A program made the position numbers and the translations under genes. DNA of 64,000 bases, taken from the NCBI RefSeq assembly GCF_000758605.1, contig NZ_CP009282.1, positions 4,030,001-4,094,000 of the forward strand, written 5' to 3'. Within the stretch, counting starts at the first letter, position 1; each line of letters starts with the position of its first letter. Shown in pieces: positions 27,241 through 36,258 of the stretch. This stretch comes from Paenibacillus sp. FSL R5-0912 (GTDB taxonomy: Bacteria > Bacillota > Bacilli > Paenibacillales > Paenibacillaceae). The notes beneath the pieces are model-generated. The model did not search any database. It was not told where the DNA came from and worked only from the letters and a program-made list of their open reading frames with translations.

Positions 27241-27738
27241 GTGAGTATACATATGTTCAAGTATTCATATGAACATGTGAATTTAGGAGGGGTGAATATA
27301 CAGCTTGAGCTTAAAATTATCAATTTCAAACATCGTCCGCTAAGGTCGGAAATGAAATCGATCATGAGAACTAAATCAGAAATATCAGGCGCCCATTACT
27401 TTGGGAGTCTGCTGGATCATGGAATGGATTTGCTGCAGATCTGGACAATGAAGGAGGCCTATGCGAAATATTTGCTTAGAGGAGTAGACATAGACTTTAC
27501 ACAAATACATATTCATCCGTTTGATGATTTGTTATTTATGGCTGAGCACCGGGACTATCATACTTTAACGATTCAATCGTGGCTTACGGATGAGCTGGCG
27601 ATAGCTGTTTCGGTGGAAATGATCCAAGAATGTTTCTCAAAAATTAATTTAAAAGAGGATGTTGCGGAACATGAACATTATGATGACCGAGGTTCAGAAA
27701 GCTTATTTATTAGGCAGAAACGAGACCTTTCGCGGTAA
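27241..27738 (+). CDS. Truncated or degenerate 4'-phosphopantetheinyl transferase-like protein
   Basis: Up to 165 residues. The C-terminal PPTase motif is clear (IWTMKEAYAKYLLRG, Trp near 68), followed by a beta-rich tail ending in LTDELAIAVSVE, as in Sfp-type enzymes. The N-terminal lobe (about 100 residues in Sfp) is absent, and where the G-[IV]-D-x-E metal site would be expected the sequence reads GGVNIQ, with both acids replaced by amides. The start is uncertain: GTG 27241 lies at the predicted transcription start, ATG 27253 has no site, and GTG 27292 abuts AGGAGGG. It overlaps the NRPS gene by 68 bp. Probably inactive, or a remnant, or a non-catalytic relative. Confidence 0.5.
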   Translation: MSIHMFKYSYEHVNLGGVNIQLELKIINFKHRPLRSEMKSIMRTKSEISGAHYFGSLLDHGMDLLQIWTMKEAYAKYLLRGVDIDFTQIHIHPFDDLLFMAEHRDYHTLTIQSWLTDELAIAVSVEMIQECFSKINLKEDVAEHEHYDDRGSESLFIRQKRDLSR

Positions 27739-30700
27739 GACGGGCACTCATATCTATCTTGAATTGGAGTTTACCGGAGACATGCGCCGACTAAACGAAG
27801 CTTTTAATGAACTGATCATTAACCAGCCGATGCTTAGAGCTTCGGTTCTCGACCTGCAGTCTTTTCAGATCAATCCCCCCTTTCACTATGATATTCCTGT
27901 TGAGCACGCAGCCGGCTGCAGCCAGGAATATAAGAAACGATTTATTGAACAGAATAGAAGTGAATTATCTCACAAACTTTACAGCTCCGCGAGCTTCCCG
28001 TTTTTCACCATTAAATGTATGGAGTCAGGGTTGAACCAATATTATCTCTTCTTTAGTCTTGATCTGTTAATAGCGGACGGGCTCAGTGTGTTTCAGCTGT
28101 TTGACCAGTGGAGGTGCTTGTATGAGGACTCTAACTACAGTCTGGAGGATATGTCGGATCGTTTGATCTTCATCAATCAGAGCTATCATGAGGAGAAGGC
28201 CTCTGTTAGATACAACAAAGGCAAAGAATACTGGTTAAGGGAAATGAATGTGCTCCCGGAAGCACCTGAGCTTCATCTGAACTCCGAACAGCTTCTGGAA
28301 AGCGACTTCCAAAGGCTGGAATACAGCTTCTCCGAGAATGAATATTTATGTATGAACGCCATTGCAGGTAAGCTGGGGTTGTCTCTGAACACGGTTTTTC
28401 TGGCACTCTACGCCTCTGTACTGCAGCGATGGTCAGCGAACAAGGAATTCACCCTGAATATGACCACTTTCAAAAGACCCCGTAAAGAACAATATTTAAG
28501 CGTCATTGGTGATTTCACCAGCACCAGCCTGATCAAAACCAACATAGACCCCAAAGTTTCCCTGCAGGCTAATGTGCAAAAATTACAGCGGACTATCAAT
28601 GAATCCTTCAGATATTCGTCGTTTGAAGGCGTTGAGGTCTTAAGAGAGTTAGCCAAGAAAAGCAATCGTTCCAGCCAAATGCCGTATGTGTTTACCTCTA
28701 TGCTCTTCGACTTTCCGAACTTTGATTCCTTATTCAAGCTTCATTACTGGATATCGGAGACGCCTCAGGTGTATCTGGATTGCCAGCTAAAGCTGATCAA
28801 TGGTGAATTGAATGTCAGTTGGGATTATTTAAGTCGAATTTTCGAGCCTTCACTTATCGCTGCGATGTTCACAGGTTTTATTCATTCTCTGCGCGCATTA
28901 CAGAGTGAGGAAGATGGCGTGCTCGTAGCTTTGGAGCAACAGCGGGATGAAAAAACAGAAAAAAGGTATAGGCAGTTTAACCAAAAAGCAATAAGGCCAC
29001 TGAAGCACAGGCGGATTGTGGAAGCCTTTGAAGAGACCTTGAAGCGTCAGCCTTACCGTGCAGCCTTTGCCGATCTGCACCGGACGCTGACGTTTGAAGA
29101 GCTGGATAGGAACAGTGAGATCATAGTCAACAGGATAATGAAGCTTAAAGCTGCACAACGGCTATCCAAGATCCGTGTTGCTATTCTTACGTCAAAAGGG
29201 GTTCCTGCCATGGCTGAAATGCTGGCAGTAATCAAATCCGGAGATTCATTCTGCTTTGTAAATCCGGAACTTCCAGAAGAGAGGATTAACTATATAACGA
29301 GCTCTATCCATAATGAGCTGCAGATAAGGGACGGTGAAGTCATCTATGTTCCGGCAGCAGTTACCGAAGAAGTTGCCGAAGACGAACTCTATGTAATTTT
29401 CACCTCGGGAACGACAGGCAAGCCAAAAGGAATAAGCATCAATGAAAAGGCAGCGCTTAATACCATCTATGATTTGCATGAACGCTTAGAGGTTGAGGCA
29501 GCAGATGTGATATTTAATATTTCCGAGCTCTCTTTTGATTTATCTGTATTTGATATTTTATCCCCACTAATGACAGGCTGCAAAACCATTTTGTGCAAGG
29601 GAATTCATGAGTTTAAGGAACATAGAGTTTACATGCCCGAGGTAACGCTATGGAACTCAACGCCGGGGCTTGTGCAGATGCTCATTCAAACGCTGGACAG
29701 CAGGGTTCATCAGATGCGTTGTATATTGATGAGCGGAGATTTCATTCCGGTGCAGATTGTCAAAGATATACAGGGTGCCTTTAAACGAAAGGATTTACAG
29801 ATTCTTAGTTTGGGGGGAGCGACAGAAGCATCGATCTGGTCCATCTATTATCCGCTTACGACTGGTATCGACAAACCGAAAATCCCTTATGGATATCCTT
29901 TGGCAAATCAAAGCATATACGTTCTGGATAAGCAAAACCGGTTAGCAGATGACTTCACCTATGGTGAGATCTGTATCGGCGGTGAAGGGTTGGCGAACGG
30001 TTATTTGGATCCGGAGAAGACCGAAGAGGCCTTCTTCATGCATCCAAGCCTAGGCAGGCTTTATAGAACGGGCGACAAAGGGTTTATGTCCGGTGATGAT
30101 TACATTGAAATCGTTGGCCGAATACAATTTGAATTGAAGATTAACGGGTACCGGATCGATTTGATTGAAATCGCGAATGCCGTTAATCAGCTGAGCGAAG
30201 TGCATCAATCCAAAGTATTTGTCAAAACGAATAAAAACAAAAGTTCGCTGATCGCTGTATATACCACTCATGGTGGTGAAGCATTGACTGCTACTGCAAT
30301 GCGGGATAGGCTGCATCGGCTGTTGCCGGATTATATGATTCCAACCACCTTTATTAAGGTCGAGAGTATCCCTTTAAATGTAAACGGCAAGGTTGACACG
30401 AAACAGCTTGAGAACTGGTTCGGGAATATTCAGGACATACCGCTCCATTCGGGTGAACAACATTTGCTGGAGTTATGGAGAAGCATTATCGGTCCGGAGG
30501 CTGAGGAACTGAATCATGTATATGAGAATTTTTTTGACGCTGGAGGGGATTCCATCAAGTTGCCGGAACTGCTTCATGAAATTCAGCGCATCTATCAAGT
30601 AAAGCTTTCTGTGGAAGATTTACTCAATCATTTCTCATTAAGCGAGATGGCAAAAATGCTAGGTGAACGCAGGGGGACGATGGGTCAACCAGAACGGCTG

Positions 30701-31540
30701 CTTCACAGGCAGCTGGTGCCGTTGACTAAAGGCAGAACAGACAAGAATGTGGTGCTGATTCATGCGGGAAGCGGCGAGGTGGCGATATACAACCAGCTCT
30801 CGCTGAGATTGAATCCGGATTACAACGTGTATGCAATAAAATTCGAGAAAAATTACCGGGATGTTGCTCCAAGAATGGTCCGTCTGGATGAATTGGCACA
30901 GCAATATGATGAAGTGATACATTCCTTGGGCTCTGTCGATTATTTGGGTGGATGGTGCATAGGAGGAGCTATCGCGTTCGAAATGGCTAAGAGAAACACA
31001 GACATTCGGAATCTGCTCTTAATTAACTCAATGCCGCCTGTTAACGAGGAAGTGGACACCTTTCATTTCTCACTTGAAGCGGAACAGCTTTTTGTGGAAC
31101 GGTCTATGGGCTTGAGGCTTCCAGAAGGTATTGGGAGTACATCTGAGCTATGGAATGAGGTCATTTCACTGCTGGAGGAACGCCCTGAGCTTATGCCTCG
31201 GCTGATCTCAATCGTCCCGCCGGAATTAGCCCGGTTGATTCCTTTCTTTGGCAGCAACAAGCCAAGAGAATTGATTTATTATATAAATCTATTCAGAAGC
31301 TTTGAGGATGCCAGATTTCGTTACAGCAATGAACAGCAGATAACTATTCCCATGCTATATGTGGGCGCTTTGGATGAGGCGGTAGCGAGTTATCAGGATT
31401 GGTCCAATCACAGTACGGGCATTTGGAAGGAAGAGCATGTTGATGGGGATCACACGACAATTTTCGATGCTGACCATGTGGAGGAGCTTGCGGCGGTGAT
31501 CAATAGAATGCTGGTACCCGCCCCCGCAAGTGTATCTTAA
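27671..31540 (+). CDS. Single-module NRPS Cy-A(Cys)-PCP-TE
   Basis: About 1,289 residues. Residues 1-430 are a heterocyclization (Cy) domain: VQKAYLLGR start and the Cy signature DLLIADGLS (DxxxxDxxS). The A domain (about 450-930) has FTSGTTGKPKG, LGGATEASIW and YRTGDKG; its specificity residues read D-L-F-N-L-S-L-I-W-K, the known Cys code. The carrier domain has its Ser in FFDAGGDSIKL (near 955). The thioesterase (about 1030-1289) has GGWCIGGA where GxSxG is usual, so its nucleophile would be Cys; the His is in DGDHTTIF. It should load Cys and form a thiazoline with an incoming acyl group, but no donor module lies next to it. ATG 27671 is preferred over 27659, which abuts GAGG. Confidence 0.88.
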   Translation: MNIMMTEVQKAYLLGRNETFRGKTGTHIYLELEFTGDMRRLNEAFNELIINQPMLRASVLDLQSFQINPPFHYDIPVEHAAGCSQEYKKRFIEQNRSELSHKLYSSASFPFFTIKCMESGLNQYYLFFSLDLLIADGLSVFQLFDQWRCLYEDSNYSLEDMSDRLIFINQSYHEEKASVRYNKGKEYWLREMNVLPEAPELHLNSEQLLESDFQRLEYSFSENEYLCMNAIAGKLGLSLNTVFLALYASVLQRWSANKEFTLNMTTFKRPRKEQYLSVIGDFTSTSLIKTNIDPKVSLQANVQKLQRTINESFRYSSFEGVEVLRELAKKSNRSSQMPYVFTSMLFDFPNFDSLFKLHYWISETPQVYLDCQLKLINGELNVSWDYLSRIFEPSLIAAMFTGFIHSLRALQSEEDGVLVALEQQRDEKTEKRYRQFNQKAIRPLKHRRIVEAFEETLKRQPYRAAFADLHRTLTFEELDRNSEIIVNRIMKLKAAQRLSKIRVAILTSKGVPAMAEMLAVIKSGDSFCFVNPELPEERINYITSSIHNELQIRDGEVIYVPAAVTEEVAEDELYVIFTSGTTGKPKGISINEKAALNTIYDLHERLEVEAADVIFNISELSFDLSVFDILSPLMTGCKTILCKGIHEFKEHRVYMPEVTLWNSTPGLVQMLIQTLDSRVHQMRCILMSGDFIPVQIVKDIQGAFKRKDLQILSLGGATEASIWSIYYPLTTGIDKPKIPYGYPLANQSIYVLDKQNRLADDFTYGEICIGGEGLANGYLDPEKTEEAFFMHPSLGRLYRTGDKGFMSGDDYIEIVGRIQFELKINGYRIDLIEIANAVNQLSEVHQSKVFVKTNKNKSSLIAVYTTHGGEALTATAMRDRLHRLLPDYMIPTTFIKVESIPLNVNGKVDTKQLENWFGNIQDIPLHSGEQHLLELWRSIIGPEAEELNHVYENFFDAGGDSIKLPELLHEIQRIYQVKLSVEDLLNHFSLSEMAKMLGERRGTMGQPERLLHRQLVPLTKGRTDKNVVLIHAGSGEVAIYNQLSLRLNPDYNVYAIKFEKNYRDVAPRMVRLDELAQQYDEVIHSLGSVDYLGGWCIGGAIAFEMAKRNTDIRNLLLINSMPPVNEEVDTFHFSLEAEQLFVERSMGLRLPEGIGSTSELWNEVISLLEERPELMPRLISIVPPELARLIPFFGSNKPRELIYYINLFRSFEDARFRYSNEQQITIPMLYVGALDEAVASYQDWSNHSTGIWKEEHVDGDHTTIFDADHVEELAAVINRMLVPAPASVS

Positions 31541-31552
31541 TAAATGTAGAGG

Positions 31553-32263
31553 GTGATTATCATTCCATATATTCAATTTCAACATGTATCCAAGACGTAT
31601 CAATCGGGTGAGGTCATAGTCAAAGCGGTAGACGATGTGAATTTATCTATTCACAGACAAGAGTTTACAGTGATATTAGGACCGAGCGGGGCAGGGAAAA
31701 CAACGATTCTTAATCTGCTCGGCGGCATGGATCTCTGCTCAGGCGGTAATATCATCATAGACGGCACAAGTATTTCTTCATACAACCGTCGCGAGTTAAC
31801 TGATTACAGACGGAATCAGGTTGGTTTTGTCTTTCAGTTTTATAATTTGGTGCCGAATTTAACCGCTCTTGAAAATGTGTCTTTAGCTTCCCAGGTATGC
31901 CTAAATCCGCTGGACCCCAGAGAAGTTCTGACCAAGGTTGGCCTTGGTCACCGCATGAACAATTTTCCGAGCCAGCTCTCCGGAGGTGAACAACAGCGGG
32001 TAGCCATCGCCAGAGCACTGGCCAAAAATCCGAAATTAATTCTGTGCGATGAGCCTACCGGAGCGCTTGATTCCGTGACAGGCAAGCAAGTCATGCAGGT
32101 ATTATGGGAGGTGTCTACTCAACTGGGACAGACGCTAATTATTGTGACCCATAATGCTGAAATTGCCAAAGCGGCGCAAAAAACGATTCATATGCATAAT
32201 GGAACAATAAAAGAGACAGTTACTGAGTCCCGGCCGCTTGGCCTGGAGGAACTGGTATGGTGA
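31553..32263 (+). CDS. ABC transporter ATP-binding protein (MacB/LolD type)
   Basis: A 236-residue ATPase with Walker A GPSGAGKTTIL (near 43), Q-loop FQFYNLVPN, signature LSGGEQQRVAIARA (near 143) and Walker B LILCDEPTGALD. It pairs with the FtsX-type permease that overlaps it by 7 bp, and would export the NRPS product or protect from it. Start is uncertain: GTG 31553 touches the GAGG site, while ATT 31562 lies at ideal spacing and gives the usual family start (M)PYIQF. Both are in frame. Confidence 0.88.
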   Translation: MIIIPYIQFQHVSKTYQSGEVIVKAVDDVNLSIHRQEFTVILGPSGAGKTTILNLLGGMDLCSGGNIIIDGTSISSYNRRELTDYRRNQVGFVFQFYNLVPNLTALENVSLASQVCLNPLDPREVLTKVGLGHRMNNFPSQLSGGEQQRVAIARALAKNPKLILCDEPTGALDSVTGKQVMQVLWEVSTQLGQTLIIVTHNAEIAKAAQKTIHMHNGTIKETVTESRPLGLEELVW

Positions 32264-34566
32264 AATCCAGTTTAAATAAGAAGCTGATTCGGGATGTTCA
32301 GGGCGCTAAGATTCAATTCCTGTCCATCATTATTATGTTAACACTCGGCGTCGCAGTATTTATTGGACTTGACAGTACATGGAGAAGTTTGGAAGAATAC
32401 ACGGCAACAATTTCAGCAGATAATAACCTTTCGGATATACAAATATTTTCCAGTATCATTAGTGAAGAAGATGCTCATAAGGTTCGGCTAATAGATGGCG
32501 TAGAGAATGCCGAAAGAAGGCTGAACCTTCAGGTGAATGTTGCCAATCTCCCTGAGGCCAAGCTGGAGCTGAACGGAATGGAATCAGGTGAGATCAGCAC
32601 GTTCACAGTTCAAGAAGGTGCAGGTGCGTTGCAGGAAGGTGAGGCGCTGCTGGACTTCAGTTTTGCCAAGGCTAATCATATTGCCGTAGGAGATCCCATT
32701 ACCCTGCAGCTGCAAGACCGGGAAGCAAGCTTCCGAATTGCCGGTCTCTGCACAAGTGCCGCGTATATCTATACGACCTCTGACGCGACAGCCGTTATTC
32801 CCGACCATAAGCAATATGGATTTATTGCCGTAAGGCCACAGGACACCGTGCAGATTTCCGGGCAATCCCAGCTGTACAATGAACTGCTCATTACTACAGC
32901 GAGCGGCACCGACGATGAACAGTTGAAGAATGAGATTAGCGGCATGCTCGATAACAAGCTAGTTGGCAGTGTGACCAGACTTGAAACCAGAAATGATATG
33001 TCCATCAAGCAAAAGGTTGCCCAATACCAATCCATCGGAAATCTTTTTCCATTTGTATTCTTCGCCGTAGTCATATTAATGACCTTCACCACGATGATCC
33101 GTCTGATGAACAATCAAAGACAGCAAATCGGGTTGCTGAAAGCGATGGGTTATACAAGAACACAAATTGCTGTCCATTATATTTCATACGGAATATGGAT
33201 TAGTATCATAGGCTCAGTCCTTGGAATAATTATCGGATGGAAGGTGATTCCTGGTAGGGTCTGGGATTTCTTTGAGGAGCTGTTTGTCCTTCCAGACGCG
33301 CATATCATTCTCTATTGGCCGAAAGTGGTTGCTATTATTGTGCTGGCGGTTAGCAGTACAGTGCTGGCTACCTTGTACGTCTGTTTACAAACAGAGAAAG
33401 AGCAGCCCGCGGCCCTATTGAGACCCAAGCTGGCCCAGAATGGAAGCCATATTGCTGTGGAACGGTTCAAATCATGGTGGGGCGGGTTAAGCGCTTCGTA
33501 TAGGTTGATTCTAAGACAAATGTTCCGCAATAAGATCCGCTTGTTCATGACCATCATAGGGGTTTTAGGCTGTACGGCGCTTCTGTTAACCGCATTGGGC
33601 ATGAGGGATACGATCAAAAATGTTGCTGCTTCTGTATATGGAAAAACCTATCTGTATGAAACTAAGCATTATCTTAAAGACGGGATCTCAGAGGAAGTCC
33701 TGCAATCACTCCAGGAGCAGAAACAGACAGAGCCTATTCTTGAAACAGTGCTTGTCTTGTCCTCGGACAGTAAGAAGAAGATGGGAACGATCCATGTTCT
33801 GGAGGATCATTCTCAATTCATCCATTTCTTTGATTCAACTGCGCGCAGGCTGGACCTGACAGCTGACGGTGCGTTAATTACACAAAAAACCGCGGACATT
33901 TATCATCTCAAGGTTGGTGACAAGATTCATGTGCGGATCGCTCCTGAACAATCCGTCTATTTTGAAGTGGCAGATATTGCGAAGGTTAATATCGGTCAAG
34001 GCGTTTATGTGAGCCGGGAGGCGTGGCAAGCCAAAGGGTTATCATTTAGACCGACAGCGATATTAAGCGGATCGGGTTCTGCCCCATTGCCGGAAGGAAT
34101 CGTATCCAGAACTGTAGCAACGGACGATCAATCGAGGGATTTTATGACCAGTATGAACAGCACATTATCGTTGTCTGTCATGATGATCGCTGCGGCGGCA
34201 GTATTGGCCTTTATCGTTTTATATAATCTGGGAATGCTTAATTTTGCGGAACGCGAGCGTGATTTGGCCACATTGCTGGTGCTTGGCTTTCACCCGAAGG
34301 AATTAAGGGGTTTTGTGGTGATGGAGAATATTATCTTTTCACTTATCGGCATTGTAATTGGCATTCCAGCGGGATTTGAACTTCATCGGATGATTTTTGC
34401 AAAAGCGGGTATGGGGGATGAACTGGATTTCAGTGCGGTCATTCTGAATAACAGTATTTTTCTATCCATCCTGTTTACTGTAGTCATTGCGGTTGCTGTT
34501 AATATGATTGTACTCTCCCGAGTTCAAAAGATTCATATGGTAGGGGCGTTAAAAAGTGTGGAATAG
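32257..34566 (+). CDS. FtsX-like ABC transporter permease
   Basis: A 769-residue membrane protein. One N-terminal helix (FLSIIIMLTLGVAVFIGL) is followed by an extracytoplasmic domain of about 200 residues, three helices (about 265-385), a cytoplasmic link, a second helix-domain repeat (MTIIGVLGCTALLLTALG, about 430) and three C-terminal helices. This is the long, duplicated FtsX/MacB_PCD layout of lipoprotein- or peptide-type exporters. It overlaps the ATPase gene by ATGGTGA and ends the operon. In this context it probably exports or confers tolerance to the NRPS product (inferred). Confidence 0.85.
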   Translation: MVKSSLNKKLIRDVQGAKIQFLSIIIMLTLGVAVFIGLDSTWRSLEEYTATISADNNLSDIQIFSSIISEEDAHKVRLIDGVENAERRLNLQVNVANLPEAKLELNGMESGEISTFTVQEGAGALQEGEALLDFSFAKANHIAVGDPITLQLQDREASFRIAGLCTSAAYIYTTSDATAVIPDHKQYGFIAVRPQDTVQISGQSQLYNELLITTASGTDDEQLKNEISGMLDNKLVGSVTRLETRNDMSIKQKVAQYQSIGNLFPFVFFAVVILMTFTTMIRLMNNQRQQIGLLKAMGYTRTQIAVHYISYGIWISIIGSVLGIIIGWKVIPGRVWDFFEELFVLPDAHIILYWPKVVAIIVLAVSSTVLATLYVCLQTEKEQPAALLRPKLAQNGSHIAVERFKSWWGGLSASYRLILRQMFRNKIRLFMTIIGVLGCTALLLTALGMRDTIKNVAASVYGKTYLYETKHYLKDGISEEVLQSLQEQKQTEPILETVLVLSSDSKKKMGTIHVLEDHSQFIHFFDSTARRLDLTADGALITQKTADIYHLKVGDKIHVRIAPEQSVYFEVADIAKVNIGQGVYVSREAWQAKGLSFRPTAILSGSGSAPLPEGIVSRTVATDDQSRDFMTSMNSTLSLSVMMIAAAAVLAFIVLYNLGMLNFAERERDLATLLVLGFHPKELRGFVVMENIIFSLIGIVIGIPAGFELHRMIFAKAGMGDELDFSAVILNNSIFLSILFTVVIAVAVNMIVLSRVQKIHMVGALKSVE

Positions 34567-34729
34567 CAGGGGGAGCGGCGAACTCTTCAACTGAAGAAGA
34601 GGTTAGGATAACAGCCTTTTTTTCTCCTGTGCTATTTTCCACGTTAATTAGACACTTGGAATAAACCTAACGGTATTAGGAACGAGTAATTTGAAGGATA
34701 TGTGTTTCGCAGAGAACCCGAATATAAAG

Positions 34730-35012
34730 GAGGCCACTGAAAAAGTCCATTAAGATCTTTAAGAGACATTCTACACAAAGGATGTCTCTTTTTTCGATAT
34801 ACTGAAAGGATCACATTCAAAGGCTGGTGGTCTTCATGCTTCCTGAGCAGCAAAGCTTTATCTTGAGCCCGTATATCGAGCTGTACAATATACTCATTCC
34901 AAAAGATAACTTGCTGCAACGCATGGACGAGTTGGTGGACTTTAGCTTTGTTTATGAGGAACCGAACGAAAGGTATTGTCATGTCGGTGGACAAGAACAT
35001 AGTCCTATTTGA
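34730..35012 (+). mobile_element. IS1182-family element remnant (left end and transposase N-terminus)
   Basis: GGCCACTGAAAAAGTCC-like end at 34733 onward, the short terminator hairpin usual in the leader, then an ORF from ATG 34836 reading MLPEQQSFILSPYIELYNIL then PKDNLLQRMDELVDFSFVYEE. This is the start of IS1182-type transposases (LYDIVVPKDNxLRxIxxLVDFSFVYxEL). It degrades after about 50 residues and stops at 35012; no DDE region follows. A short GC-rich hairpin (CCGCGCCCAGCGCGG) with a T run lies at the broken end. Confidence 0.7.
34762..34795 (+). terminator. Hairpin with T-run in IS leader
   Basis: AAGAGACAT pairs with ATGTCTCTT followed by TTTTT. It may insulate the transposase from upstream transcription and now also terminates the NRPS/ABC operon. 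Confidence 0.7.
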
Positions 35013-35149
35013 ACCCGCGCCCAGCGCGGGTTTTCTGTTGAATTTGTGGTCATTAAGCAGTAGCTCTGATTGTAGCAAGGTAGCGCGAGGAATATTCACT
35101 GTGTAGTTAGAAAAACATGATTGACTGGCTTAGCTATGGAGAGATCATC
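35013..35149. other. Spacer between IS remnant and metal/envelope-stress-type operon
   Basis: No gene seen. Includes the hairpin at about 35011-35030 and unremarkable sequence up to the phased operator. Confidence 0.4.
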
Positions 35150-35203
35150 TTCATAACTTCTTCATAAGCTGCAAATTGGTTCTTCATAACTACAGTATAT
35201 AGT
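35150..35203 (+). promoter_or_regulatory. Phased TTCATAA repeats and promoter of small-protein/two-component operon
   Basis: TTCATAA occurs at 35150, 35161 and 35183, i.e. spaced 11 and 22 bp, on one face of the helix. This is the typical operator pattern of OmpR/PhoB-family regulators. A TATAGT-like -10 lies near 35197-35203 and no good -35 is present, as expected for an activated promoter. The regulator encoded at 35563 is the likely binder. Confidence 0.6.
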
Positions 35204-35226
35204 GTAACTATAAGGAGGAGATACAA

Positions 35227-35487
35227 ATGAAAAAACTTTGGATTGGATTATCGGCATTGGTACTTGTTATGGGGATTGGAACCGCTGGCGCTTACGCAGC
35301 AGCAAACAATGATTATAACGACAGCGGCTTTTTTGAGAAAATGCTGCCTTTCGCAAAAGAAATGCACCCCAACCTGTCAGAGGAACAAATCAAGAAAATG
35401 CATGAAAATTGCAGTACTTCAAGCGGGACGGGAATGTCAGGAATGATGCAAAATTCTCAATATAGCAGGGGTATGATGAACTTCTAA
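35227..35487 (+). CDS. Small secreted Met-rich protein
   Basis: An 86-residue precursor with a signal peptide (MKKLWIGLSALVLVMGIGTAGAYAA, cut after AYA). The mature part of about 60 residues has an acidic/helical stretch (MHPNLSEEQIKKMHENC) and a Met/Ser-rich tail (MSGMMQNSQ...MMNF). Met, His and Cys could bind soft metals such as copper, but that is inferred. Ribosome site AAGGAGG is excellent. It is the first gene of an operon with a two-component system and a SHOCT protein. I do not recognise a characterised family. Confidence 0.75.
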   Translation: MKKLWIGLSALVLVMGIGTAGAYAAANNDYNDSGFFEKMLPFAKEMHPNLSEEQIKKMHENCSTSSGTGMSGMMQNSQYSRGMMNF

Positions 35488-35562
35488 TCCGATCATGATA
35501 AGATAAGACCTCATTGAAATGAGGTCTGTCTCATTTTAACAACAAAGTAGGTGATGAAGTTC

Positions 35563-36258
35563 GTGAAAATTTTAGTGGTGGATGATGAAGAAAATATTTT
35601 GCAGGTTATTAAGGCTTATTTGGAAAAGAATAAATATATTGTGTACGAAGCTGATACAGGAAGAGGCGCGATTCATCTTTTTGAAACCTTAAAGCCCGAT
35701 CTGATCGTGCTGGATTTGATGCTTCCAGACATGACTGGAGAGGAAGTATGCAGAATGGTACGCAAATCATCGAACGTCCCGATCCTCATGCTGACTGCAA
35801 AAAGCAGTGAGGATGATATGGTGAATGGGCTCATGATTGGAGCCGATGATTATATTACTAAACCATTCAGCCCAAGAGAGCTGCTCGCTCGGGTGATTAG
35901 TCTATTAAGAAGAACCATTCAGCCTCAATTGGGGAATATGTCACTGCTGTCTTATGCCCAAGGCGATTTAACTATGGATTTGGAACGTTATGAGGTGAGA
36001 ATTCACGAGGAGCCAGTATCTTTTACCCTTATGGAGTTCAAGTTACTTGAAATTTTAGCGAAGCATCCGAAGAGAGTGTTCTCACGCCTTGAACTTGTTA
36101 ACCTTACTCAGGGTGATACCTATGAAGGATTCGAGCGGACCATCGATGTTCATATTAAGAATATTAGACAAAAAATTGGCGATGATCCTAAACACCCTGT
36201 TTTTATTGGCACTGTATTTGGAGTGGGGTATAAATTCTTGGTGAGTCAAGATGTCTAA
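35563..36258 (+). CDS. OmpR-family response regulator
   Basis: About 231 residues. The receiver domain has VDDEE, phospho-acceptor Asp in VLDLMLPD (near 49) and Lys in YITKPFSPREL. The C-terminal winged helix (about 130-228) has the ALPHA-loop and recognition region FERTIDVHIKNIRQKIG. GTG 35563 is preferred because AGGTGAT lies 6 bp upstream; ATG 35554 and GTG 35551 are closer to that site. It overlaps the kinase gene by 8 bp. Likely autoregulated through the phased repeats upstream of 35227. Confidence 0.9.
   Translation: MKILVVDDEENILQVIKAYLEKNKYIVYEADTGRGAIHLFETLKPDLIVLDLMLPDMTGEEVCRMVRKSSNVPILMLTAKSSEDDMVNGLMIGADDYITKPFSPRELLARVISLLRRTIQPQLGNMSLLSYAQGDLTMDLERYEVRIHEEPVSFTLMEFKLLEILAKHPKRVFSRLELVNLTQGDTYEGFERTIDVHIKNIRQKIGDDPKHPVFIGTVFGVGYKFLVSQDV

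Noticed and set aside
27241..27738. Functional Sfp-type PPTase for the clusters
   Set aside because: The N-terminal lobe is missing and the expected acidic metal ligands are not seen.
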